Source: Podospora pseudocomata
Taxonomy: Eukaryota > Ascomycota > Sordariomycetes > Sordariales > Podosporaceae
Assembly (NCBI RefSeq): GCF_035222375.1
Contig: NW_026946363.1
Coordinates: forward strand, 434,001-498,000
Direction: 5' to 3'
DNA: 64,000 nucleotides
Each line of letters starts with the position of its first letter. The stretch's first letter is position 1. Below the pieces are notes generated by a model. It was not told the DNA's origin. It worked only from the letters and a program-made list of their open reading frames with translations, and did not search any database. A program made the position numbers and the translations under genes. Shown in pieces: positions 24,623 through 34,247 of the stretch.

Positions 24623-25667
24623 CTACAATCTCCTAGCAACGACCCTCAACCGAACATAATTCACCATGTACTCCACATCCCCCCTTTCGCGCGCTGGTTC
24701 CCTTCTACAAACAATTTCCAACAACCTGACCACCTCCCTCACCGCTTCCTCCCTTTCTTTCTCGTCCCTGATCAACCAAAACAACTTGCCCCCAATCAAC
24801 CTAACCCACCCCTCCAGGCCCCCCTTCCCATCAATCTTGGTAGGCCTCCACTCCATTTCACTCCTTTCGACCTCAAACCCCCCAACCTTGACCTCCATCA
24901 TGTCCCTGACCCACTCCTCATCAGGAAAAAACCACGGCTCCCTAATATTCTCGGGCGCTTGTTTCAGCGTCCTAGCAACCACCCCCACCATCGCGGCCCT
25001 CGCCTCAGCGATATTCCCCATCCCGCCCATCTCAAAGACAAACTTGCCCCCCTTCTTGAGAACGTACCGGGCCCCCTCAAAGAACTTTCTGCCCCTGTTT
25101 GACACCGGGCCGTCGTCATCCAGAGAAGAACCACTGCTGCTGCCGAGCATCCAGTGGATGGCCGCGGAGGAAAAGACTTTGCTGAAGTGTTCTGGTTGGT
25201 GGGCCATGGCTGAGTGTTTGAGGAGGTCGGAGGTGTTTGCTACTGTTTTTCCCCCAAGTTAGAATTTCGCAATCACTTCTAGAGAGGGGAAAGTAGGTAA
25301 GTAAGTATACCAATAAAAAGACACTTCCTCTCCAACCCAACCTCCTTCCTCCTCACATTCTCCCTCGCGGCCCGGATCATGCTCGGTGATCGGTCTAATC
25401 CCAGAAGTTTGCCCCCTCCTTGGGCTAGGACACGGCCGATTTCAATGTCTAGGATTCCATCTGGTTTTACGCGTGTTCTCGTTAGCTAATAACCCCCATC
25501 CATCAACGCAAAACAGAAGCATGCAAAAATGTACCACCGCACCCCAAATCCAAAACCTTGTCATCCGCTTTTACGTCAAGCCACTCCAACACTTTTGTCG
25601 CGAGCTTGGGGACGAAGCCGAGATTCTTTTGGTATTCGTCTGCTTTCCATTCTCTGATGGAAGTCAT
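24623..25667 (-). CDS. SAM-dependent class I methyltransferase
   Basis: Small-molecule methyltransferase, 300 residues, with the look of the trans-aconitate methyltransferase/Methyltransf_11 group. Exon 1 25667..25535, exon 2 25460..25311, exon 3 25242..24623. The first splice rebuilds motif I, DKVLDLGCGDGILDIEIG, the SAM-binding glycine loop. Motif II-like LLGLDRSPSMI follows with its acidic residue for the ribose. Post-I and post-II regions read FSKVFSSAAIHWML and FVFEMGGMGNIAEA. No signal peptide or membrane segment. The 5' leader contains a long CAA/CAG (TTG/CTG on the coding strand) microsatellite. The substrate cannot be told from sequence. It is head-to-tail with thioredoxin reductase, about 590 bp apart. 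Confidence 0.87.
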
Positions 25668-26259
25668 GGTTGCGGGTGACGAGGTGGTTGAGATATGATA
25701 AGTTGGTATATACACCTCTCTCCCCAACAGCAACAACAACAACAACAACAACAGCAACAACAACAACAACAGCAACAACAACAACAACAGCAACAACAAC
25801 AACAAACGACGACGACGAACGTCAAAGCGAAAGAAAGACGGAGGGGTAAAATGTCTGGTCCTGACTCTGGTTCTGGTTGTGACTTTAATGGAACCCATGG
25901 ATAGAAAACCAGACCAGATAAACCTAAAATAACGTGTCACAAAACACCCCTCCCTCTAACTCGGCCGATGTCGGCACAGCCTGATGGTACCAGCCTTTAA
26001 TCTTGCTGAGAGCAATAGGGGTAGTTGCTTAAATACGTCAAGTCTTTTGTACACAACTTGGGAACCTCTACTCCGAAAAAGAGGATAATGTTACCAACCA
26101 GGTATTCCTGCTGGCCCTGTCACCTAGTCGTCAAGAGTAGCCAACACTCAGATCATACACAATAAATCTGGGGTATATCCTGACAGACCGCCAAAAACAG
26201 TGGTATCTCTATTCACAAAAGGCTGCCGCTAAAAATGACGTCTAACCTCTATATAACTT
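25668..26259. other. Intergenic region upstream of the methyltransferase
   Basis: Contains the CAA/CAG repeat annotated separately and the 3' UTR of thioredoxin reductase. No gene recognised; the 70-codon poly-Gln ORF on the plus strand is the repeat itself. Confidence 0.5.
25725..25818. repeat. CAA/CAG microsatellite with 18-nt higher-order period
   Basis: Runs of CAA are interrupted by CAG at 25728, 25752, 25770 and 25788; the last three are spaced exactly 18 nt (five CAA plus one CAG). It ends in four ACG units. It lies about 60 bp upstream of the methyltransferase ATG, likely inside its 5' leader. Confidence 0.95.
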
Positions 26260-27424
26260 CTATAGGTTCCCCTCCTTCCCGGCCTTGTGCTCAGCTGTCG
26301 TGTCCTCCATCTCGGACAGGAACTTTTCAGCATCGAGAGCAGCCATGCAGCCAGTTCCTGTAAAATTATCATCAGTCAGCAAAACTTGTTTCCTGGCCAA
26401 AACAAAAGAGGAACAACAACATACCTGCACTGGTAATGGCCTGCCTGTACCTCTTATCCTGCACATCACCAGCAGCAAACACGCCCTCAACACTGGTCAG
26501 CGTAGTGCCAGGCTTGGTGATGACATAACCCTCCTCATCAGTCTCCAGCTGACCCTTGACAATCTTGGTGGCAGGATCGTGACCAATGGCATAAAAAAGC
26601 CCATTCGCCTCCAGCGTCTCCTCATTCCCAGAAACAACATCCTTGACCACCAGCTGGCTCATCAGCCCCTTGTCATCCCCCTTGACCTCCACACCCACAG
26701 TGTTAAACTTGACCGTAACCTTGGGATGCCCCAGCAACCTCTTCGCCATGATCGTGCTAGCCCTCAACTTGTCCTTCCTCACCAGCACAGTAACATGGCT
26801 AGCATACTTGGTCAAGAACATCGCCTCCTCCGCCGCAGAGTCACCACCCCCGATGACAACCAAGTGCTTGTTTCTGAAGATGGGCACCGCCCCGTCGCAC
26901 ACGGCGCAGGCCGAGATCCCGTTCTGCCAGTACTTGTCCTCCCCCGGCAGCCCAAGCCTGCGGGCCGAGGCCCCCGTGGCGAGGATGATGGCGTCGGCCG
27001 TGTGGATCTCGTCCGGGGACCACTCGGTGGCGTACTTGAACGGCCTCGACGAGAGGTCCAGCTTGTCGACCGTCTCGCTGACGATGACGGTGCCGAAGCG
27101 CTCCGACTGCTCGCGCATCCGGTCCATGAGCTCGCCGCCCATGATGCCCTTGGGGAAGCCGGGGAAGTTTTCGATTTCGGTCGTCGTGGTGAGCTGCCCG
27201 CCGGCGGCGACGCCGTTGGCCATGAAGCCCTCGTATAGGACGGCTGTTTTTACATGGTGTTGTTAGATTAGGTTCTTTTCGTATGAGGTTGACAAACTGT
27301 GGAGGGGTAATAAACTAAAAAAAAAAAAAAAACACTACGCACGCTTCAACTCGGCGCGGGCAAGGTAAACGGCCGCGGTGTGGGCGGCCGGCCCGGAGCC
27401 GATGATGACTACTTTGCTGTGCAT
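26260..27424 (-). CDS. trr1: Thioredoxin reductase (low-molecular-weight, NADPH-dependent)
   Basis: Reduces thioredoxin with NADPH through FAD and a redox disulfide. Exons 27424..27343, 27243..26425 and 26357..26260; 332 residues from the AUG. The FAD loop is GSGPAA (9-14), the redox pair is CAVC (C140/C143), the NADPH loop is [11 protein letters not shown], and the FAD closure motif is [14 protein letters not shown]. The sequence is close throughout to the Neurospora cys-9 enzyme as I remember it, including the start [18 protein letters not shown]. The first intron joins AELK to PVLYEGF. Upstream of the AUG the same frame stays open for 60 codons (27604..27425) without an AUG and encodes an Arg/Ser/Thr-rich stretch resembling a mitochondrial presequence (see findings). 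The cytosolic form is certain; a mitochondrial form is inferred. Confidence 0.96.
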
Positions 27425-28014
27425 GTTCCTCCGCTGTTGCTGCTTGCCTATCGTCTGTTGGAGTTCGGATTGGTACAGGGTGGTCCGCGTCTTGGTAAAC
27501 ACGCCCGTTGTTACAGCTGCTACTGACAGGCCGGCACCAGAGCGGAGGAAGATGCGTCTAGAGAAGGATGAGGAAAACAGCTTGACGGTTGTAGGTGGGG
27601 TACGTTAGGTAGCCCAGAAGCGTGGGAAAAGAGAAGAGATCAAAACGCGGGGGAGGAATATACGCCGCACGGATTAGGAGGGGGGTCGGGGGGTTTATTT
27701 AGGTGGGTTGGTATATAAATGATTACGAGAAAATGGAGCGAGTGGGTTACAGATGCGATTCTTCGAAATGGTTATTCCCTGGAAGATTCTCTTGTAAATT
27801 GTCAAGTCGTGTTTTACTAAGCTCTCAGAGGATACATCTCTCGTGATCGATCGAGACACGGAGGGGTGGGGTTGAGGGGCAATGGGAAAATTCCAAATCA
27901 GATGCAGGGTCCAAATCGGAGGGTGAATAAGCAGTCAATTACTATGGGGGTTAGGGTTGTATGAGCACCCCTTTTTTCATTAAACATGGCATCGCTACAT
28001 ACAATTCAGAAAAA
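27425..28014. other. Upstream region of thioredoxin reductase, with in-frame extension
   Basis: The part next to trr1 (27604..27425) is an open, AUG-less, in-frame extension with presequence-like composition. A pyrimidine-rich acceptor-like site (TTCTCTAG) ends at 27558 inside it. The rest holds the promoter and the 3' UTR of the quinone-oxidoreductase gene. Confidence 0.5.
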
Positions 28015-29146
28015 TTACAACTTGTTTTGTCCCTCCTGGGGAATCTTGACAACAACCTTGCCCCAGGTTTCCCTGCTCCCGAGCGCCTTGAGCGCATCTG
28101 GCACAGACTCGAGTCCGACAAACTCCTTGTCTGTGAACTCAGTTCCCTTGAACTTGCCCTCGGCAATCAACTTCATGATGCCCTCCCACACCTTGGGGAC
28201 CGATTTAGTCTCCATCTTCTCATACATGCCCCAGTGAATACCGACCAAGCTGATATTCTTGAGCAAGACCTTGTTCATAGCCACCTTCTCGATAGTACCA
28301 GCGGCAAAGCCAACAATGAGAATGCGGCCGTTCCAAGCGATACACTTAGTACTCTTGTCAACCATGCCGACAGGGTCATAGACAATGTCAACACCACGGC
28401 CCTTGGGCGTCAATTTCTTGACAATCTGGGGCCAGTTCTCATCGCGGTAGTCAACGACATGATCAGCGCCAAAGGACTTGGCAACCTCCAGCTTGCGGGC
28501 AGTGCCCGCCGTGGCGATGACTGTCGCGCCGTATGCCTTGGCGACTTGAACAGCAGCAAGACCGACACCACCGGCAGCGGCGTGGACAAGAACGTAATCA
28601 CCCGCCTTGACGCCAGCACGGAGGACGAGGGCGCCGTAGCTGGTGGGGGCTGTTACGAACAGACCGGAAGCCTGGTTGAAAGACCATCCCTTGGGTACGG
28701 GAAGCATGGAAACCTCCTTTGCGACACACTTGGTGGCATATGACCCCTGGGTGGCTCCGAAGACCTTGGAGCCGACGGGGAACTTGGGGTTCTTGGACCC
28801 GGAAGGCGTGGCCAGCACGACTCCGGCGAATTCAGCACCAGAAACCCATGGGAAAGCTATTGCGAGGATCAGCACGGTGTCTCCAAGTGATGGTGGGTGG
28901 TCTAAATACATACGAGGTTGGTGCTGGTATTTGCCCTGAATTTGCAGGATATCAAAGAAGTTGGTTGCCGCGGCGTGGACTTCGATGAGGTACTCGTCTG
29001 CGGCAGGCTTGGGATCAGCAAGCTCTGTGACCTTGAGCTCACCAGGAGCCTATCAAGAACGTATTAGCAATGTGTTTTACACTGAGACGAGCTTCAGATT
29101 GAGTGCCTATTACCTTGACATAGGCTGACACTTGGATTCCCTTCAT
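28015..29146 (-). CDS. Zinc-less MDR quinone oxidoreductase-like protein (zeta-crystallin type)
   Basis: NAD(P)H-dependent reductase of the medium-chain dehydrogenase family, 336 residues. Exons 29146..29114, 29049..28914 and 28856..28015; all GT-AG and in phase. The N-terminal GroES-like fold includes EYLIEVHAAATNFFD and the joined FPWVSGAEFAGVV. The Rossmann fold has HAAAGGVGLAAVQVAK, with the AxGGVG nucleotide loop, followed by GATVIATAGTARKLEVAK and GADHVVDYRDE. The catalytic-zinc Cys/His ligands of alcohol dehydrogenases are absent, which points to the quinone oxidoreductase branch. Its promoter is shared with yth1 on the other strand (starts 633 bp apart). The physiological substrate is unknown. 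Confidence 0.92.
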
Positions 29147-29779
29147 GATTGTAGATGTAAGACGAACAGGCACGTGCACGGGGGGGCAAGGTGAGGTCGC
29201 GGGGGCAAACAGGAGCAAGACGAAGGAATGGTATCCGAAATGTAAGCAAGAAGTAGTATTAGAGTCGCTGTGGGAGGATGTTATATATATATAAAAGACA
29301 CCAATGCTACGCTAAATACTTGATCAAAAAAGAACCTCGGAAATGGTCTTCCATCGCCGTCGTCCTGTCAATGGTCCCTGATTCATTGGTAAGACGGCTT
29401 TGCCAGGGTTCAGTTCGCGGGGCAGGGGCCGAACCGAGGTTGTGGATTCCGGCGGCTGATTGGCTGCACACCGCGGAGCTCTCGGTGAGGAAGCGACGTC
29501 GATCCATCTTATCGCCAGACGCGCCGTTGCTTGCGAACCTTGAAGACCAAACTTGGCTTTTTTCCAACTTTTGAACCACCATTTTTCGCGCAACTGTTCA
29601 ACGAAGAAATTTGCACCCACCGCGGCGGCCCTCGAAATATCGAACGAAACCAACACAACAAGTTGCACAAAACAACGAAGCGACCAGAGCACAAACTACC
29701 AACAATAGATCGTCCATAACGGCCACTCCCTCACCACCACAATAATAACTGATCGCAAAGATCACCACCCACCATCACC
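29147..29779. other. Divergent promoter region of the MDR gene and yth1
   Basis: 633 bp between two outward start codons. It has a TATATATATA stretch at 29282-29292, about 140 bp upstream of the MDR gene start. No other ORF of note. Confidence 0.5.
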
Positions 29780-30528
29780 ATGGCGTTCCTCCCGCCCCCA
29801 GCCCAACAACTCCTAACCCACACACCCACCCCTACACCTTCACCTTCACCCCCTTCCTCCAAAAAACCTACCAACACTCCCTCCCCCCACCCAGCAGCAA
29901 CCCCCCCTCAGGCGACCAACAACAATCCCAACCCAACAACAACAACAACACTGGCGGCTTCGGTTCCCTAGTCTGCAAACACTGGCTCCGCGGCCTCTGC
30001 AAAAAGGGCCTAACCTGCGAGTTCCTCCACGAGTACAACCTCCGCAAGATGCCCGAATGCAACTTCTTCGTCCGCAACGGCTACTGCTCCAACGGGGACG
30101 AGTGCCTCTACCTCCACATCGACCCCTCTTCCAAACTTCCCCCCTGCCCCCACTACGACCGCGGGTTTTGCCCCTTGGGGCCAAAATGCGACAAGAGACA
30201 TTTAAAGAGAAACATATGTCTATACTACCTCGCGGGGTTCTGCCCGGACGGGAAGCAGTGCAGGCAGGGGGCGCATCCAAGGTGGACGAGGGATGAGCTG
30301 ATGGAGAAGCCTACTATGAAGGTGGAGAAGACGGCGGAGGAGCTGGAGCGGGAGGAGCAGGAGAGGGAGAGGCATAGGGAGCGGGAGAGGGAGAGGGATA
30401 TGGAACGGCGGGCGGAGAGGGATAGGGAGCGGGGTGGGGATGGGGATAGGCATGATAGGGGGCATGACAAGGGGGGGAGGTTTGGGAGGGGGGGGGGGAG
30501 GTGGGGTGGGAAGAGGGGGGGGGTATAG
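29780..30528 (+). CDS. yth1: CCCH zinc-finger mRNA 3'-end processing factor Yth1/CPSF30, with frame break
   Basis: Subunit of the cleavage and polyadenylation factor that binds pre-mRNA near the poly(A) site. Four CCCH fingers are clear: [58 protein letters not shown] and [20 protein letters not shown], followed by an RE/RD-rich and Gly-rich tail. The usual first finger, which follows TYQHSL in the family, is absent; a P/S/N/Q-rich linker takes its place. The start ATG (CACCATGG) gives [16 protein letters not shown], but the conserved [17 protein letters not shown] is in the +2 frame from 29833 on. One base appears missing in the C-rich stretch near 29825-29833, and no intron could bridge the two frames. 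This may be a sequencing error in this record or a real lesion. The finger region itself is intact. Confidence 0.85.
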
Positions 30529-31665
30529 AGGGAGGGGTCATTAGGAGGGGCCTGCATCTAGAGAGAGTGTGTTTACGGATGGGAGGAAGGGGAGGGGGAA
30601 GTGGATATACCAATATCCAGTGGTGCGAAACCTGGAAGTCGGCCACAAGTGAAAAAAAGAGACAAGTCTTCAGAACAGGAGTCCAGGCGCCGAAACGTCG
30701 CGAGAGAGGTCAGCGAGGCGAAGTGCTATGCGACTCGCCCCGCCTATCGAGAAGAAAATAAACGAGTGCCGACAAAAAAGGACAAAGATCATGAGGAGAA
30801 GTAGCCACCATGATAGAGAGCGAACAGGGGAGTCTGTATATGATTGACAAGTATCAATCCGCTTTTGTATTCCACACCAGGGCAGACACAGAGAGGCGTT
30901 AGGGTTTATTCAAAAGAGGCAAGGTGGCAAGCATTAGGAGTTCGGGCCAACAGATATAATACAAAAAGTCTTACCTTTCTAGAGAAAACTATAAAAAAAA
31001 TGTTGGACGTTGTGTGGACTTGCCGTGTTTCGAGAATGCACTCAAAAGACAGACCCGGCCTCATTTGACCTCGGAATCACATCATGTTAATCCAGACACG
31101 AAAAAGATAAATAGAAGCATCGGAAAGCGTCATGTATTGTTTGTCCTCCTATCATCCAAAACTGTTCAAAAAAAAAAACAACACCATTCAAAGTGGTTTA
31201 TCCCCGCGTTTGCAACGAACCTAAATAAGCAAGGACAATCAAGTCCGGCAAAGGATCGAGGAAGATGACCAATCGCGTGAGTCGTGTCTTCCGCTGTCGT
31301 CTTCCGGACTTCATTGTCCTTGCTTATCTAGGTTCGTTGCACCCACAGAGATTTCCAACCTTGAATGGTGTTATATAGATGGTAAAGACTATAGAATGAA
31401 AAATAGTAAGAGCAAGCTGTTCCCTACCACCGCCAATCAAACCCAAACCCGCCTCTCCCAAGTGTATATACCATGTCGTCGATGTGTTTTTCTGTATCAT
31501 TCATGTCCCCCATCCCTAGTCTAAAAGATGAGTAGAGATCCCTACCTCCCGCCGACATGCTTAAGCCTATTCCTGGCTCTGGTGTGTGTCCTGTGTTCCT
31601 CATATACAACCGCCATGCCTTTTCTTTTCTTTCTTTTTTCTTGTTTTGCCTCAATCTCAGTCTTC
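30529..31665. other. Convergent intergenic region with a long inverted repeat
   Basis: About 1.1 kb between yth1 (plus) and the DUF1776 gene (minus). It holds the 131-bp inverted repeat annotated separately. No gene recognised. Confidence 0.5.
31211..31341. repeat. Near-perfect inverted repeat (hairpin or MITE-like palindrome)
   Basis: Left arm 31212..31248 and right arm 31304..31340 are reverse complements over 37 nt with two mismatches (GCAACGAACCTA, then one mismatch, ATAAGCAAGGACAAT, one mismatch, AAGTCCGG). One further outer base pair (31211/31341) makes the ends TGCA. Within the 55-nt loop a second partial pairing exists (GGAAGATGAC with GTCGTCTTCC). No clear target-site duplication flanks it. 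Could be a tiny non-autonomous DNA transposon relic or a transcribed hairpin between convergent genes. Confidence 0.9.
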
Positions 31666-33375
31666 TCAAGACTTCCACACATTCTCCCCCGCGACACCTT
31701 CCAAAGGCGCCACACTAATAAAGCTCTCGCTCCCCGCCATCTTGTCCTCGTCCTCTCCATCATGGCTTCCTCCCCTTGGGCTCCCATGAGCACTGCCCTG
31801 CCAAGTAGCCAGCTCATCAACCTTCCTGATGCCCATGATGAAACAAACCATGCTCTTCGGCACCCACCGCCCAACAAAGCCATAGACACTCGCTCCCAAA
31901 CCAACTCTCACTGTTGACGCAGTGATGGTGCCATCAATGACATCAAACACAGCATCGTGCAAGTTCTTGAGGCTGGATCCTCTCATACCCCTGATTCCAG
32001 TTGTACCAATAGAGGAGGTTGACTGAGAGACAAAGTTCCGGGCGTAGGTCTTTCGGGCGGCATCGGGCCAGTTGTGGGTTTGTTCGACACCAGAAGCAGT
32101 GATGAGACCTTGATTGGCACGACCGGCCGTGCTAGACTGGAACTTGGTGCCTTGAGCTGGGGTGAAACCAGTGAAGTCGAAGGTTCCGAGCTGCATGTGA
32201 GTTACGGGAACCTGGAGCGGGCGAAGCTCGGCGGCGAGGACTTCTGTGAAGGCTGAGAGGGCGGAGCAGATGGTTGCTTCAGGGGCATGGAAGGGAGGGT
32301 TGATTGAGGAGATGATAGAAGGCGTGAAAACCAACACCTTGGGGGAGAGGTCTTCCTTTTCTCTTTGCTTGCTGGCGTCTTTGGCGAGACTGCTTGCGAG
32401 CTCTGTTGGTGGAGGAGGAGGATGCAACCTGGCAGTGAGGATGGGGAGGAAAGCCTGAATAGTGACGATTGGCTGAAGAAGATGAGTCTTGAAAAGGTCG
32501 GCGAAGCTGGAGGGAGGGATGGTGGCGATAGGTGAAGTTTGATAGTTGAGGGAGGGGATGAGAATAACGGATTTGAGGTGAAGGTGGGACTTCTTGCCCT
32601 TGGGGATTGCCGCGTGAGGTTCTTGGAGGTAGCGGGCGAACTCCTCAATTGAAGCACCGACACGGGTAGGCTGTGACAAACATGTTAGCCAGGTGCAGAA
32701 ATAGGGGAAAAGGAGACGGGCTTACATCATTGATATCCAAAGCAAACGACCGAATATCCGGCCTGGCCATCCCCTGAATCAAAAGCTCATCATCCCGCGT
32801 GTTGGCCACAATAAACACAATGAACCCCTTTCTCTCCAAATCCAGCGCCAACGACCTCGTCAGCGGCAACGCAGGCGAGCCAGCAATAACCACAACCTCC
32901 AACCTCCCCCCACTCCTCGCTCTCTTCGCCTTACGGTGCTTCCGTAGCGACAAGCTCGCCTTATACGACTTGTAAACCACCGTCCCCGTAGCCACAACAA
33001 CAATACCCGTCAAAATCTTATGCCTCGAAACCCAGTTCTGCACCCTCTCAAGGGCCCCAACAGGCACAGCAATCACCGGCGGCGGCGGCGGTGCCTGAGG
33101 GCGAAACGATTCGGGAACCCATTCTGGCAAGTTCGAGAGGGTATCTCTCAGTTTGTCCGCAGCCTTGTCGACCGATCCGTTGACAAACTCGGCGACGTCA
33201 CCAGTATATCGTTTGGCGTCGTCCGGGATGTACGATAACTAGAACAAACCCAACCCCCTGCAATCAGCATAAACCAACCTCACACGACCACCACCAAAAT
33301 GAGAACTCCCGAGCTCCACAAACGGGCAATACATACCAGCGTATCCAGAATCTCCTGGGGACTCGTTCCAGACAT
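31666..33375 (-). CDS. DUF1776 fungal protein (SDR-like, Tda5-related)
   Basis: Fungal family of unknown function with a short-chain-dehydrogenase-like fold; yeast Tda5 is, as I recall, a member. Exons 33375..33337, 33238..32726 and 32670..31666; 518 residues. Order: an N-terminal helical part (IPDDAKRYTGDVAEFVNGSVDKA...), a Pro-rich linker, one predicted membrane segment (HKILTGIVVVATGTVVYKSY), then a Rossmann-like start (LEVVVIAGSPALPLTRSLALDLERKG) lacking the classical TGxxxGIG glycine loop. The C-terminal region has IRGMRGSSLKNLHDAVFDVI and GASVYGFVGRWVPKSMV. The missing glycine-loop and YxxxK residues suggest it is not an active dehydrogenase. Membrane location (mitochondria or ER) is inferred. 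Confidence 0.85.
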
Positions 33376-34247
33376 TTTGACAACTCTTTTCCCAACAGCA
33401 CAATCCCGTCGTCTGTCTGTCTAGAGGTGGAGCGGGCGGGGTTTCCAGAAGAATAACAGTCAGAGCATGGGTGGTGGACGGCGGTGAGCTGTATCTATGT
33501 ATGTAGGTACCTTGACGGAGAAAAGAAGGAGGGGCCCGAGTTTTGCCCTTTGTTATCGGGTATCAATGTTATCGCTCACGCCCCCCCAAAGTACAACCGC
33601 TGACAGCCGAATGGACGAGTCAACGCCGGCAACGTCAGAGCACCTAGCGGGGCTGCCCCTCACCTTGCGGGGCTGGCAGCTCAGGTACGGTTCCCAAACG
33701 GGCTAGTGATCGCGAGCTTAAATGTTCTGGACTCGAACTTCTCCAACTCGACGACAACTCAGAGCAGAGAAGTCGTTAGGCTCGCGAAAGGAGGGGTTCG
33801 TTGGTATGGAGAATTTCTTTGGAAGGCCTAACTGGTGAATCATCTGATTCCGTTAACGACGTGTTATTTCATTCCTTGTTTTGTAGGTAGGTATAACGAT
33901 TATCCATGTGTTCGCAGATGCTTCGGGCAGGAATGCCTTCCCTTCAACCAATGCTGGCGCATTTAAAGTTCAGCATCGAGAACTGCTCAGTTGAGCTCTG
34001 CCATCTGTCTTCGACCTAATCAAAATGGTCGAAGATAAACATGCACAGTATAACTTCCGTTCAAACAGAAAGCTCGTATCCTCCGGGCACGGGGCACTAA
34101 ACCAGCTTTTACTTTGTTATCCGATGCTGGGAAATGCTAAACATCCATGGCCTCGCTGTGCCGGTCTACAACAGTCAACATCCTATATAATACCACCCTC
34201 GGCGCCCGGTACCATCTTCCGTACCCATAACGATTGTAGACACCCCC
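33376..34247. other. Intergenic region upstream of the DUF1776 gene
   Basis: Promoter/leader of the DUF1776 gene and the 3' UTR of the DUF155 gene, both minus. A short direct repeat GCGGGGCTG occurs near 33649-33674. Nothing else recognised. Confidence 0.45.

Noticed and set aside
25695-25904. Poly-Gln ORF on the plus strand
   Set aside because: It is only the CAA/CAG microsatellite read in one frame, with no surrounding gene structure.
27605-27840. Upstream exon with AUG for thioredoxin reductase
   Set aside because: The only ATG found (near 27837, minus) opens a six-codon frame and no consensus donor follows, so a spliced AUG exon within this stretch is not supported.
33715-33760. Minus-strand GTTCGAGTCC resembling a tRNA B-box
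   Set aside because: Flanking bases do not form a T-stem and no A-box or acceptor stem is present.
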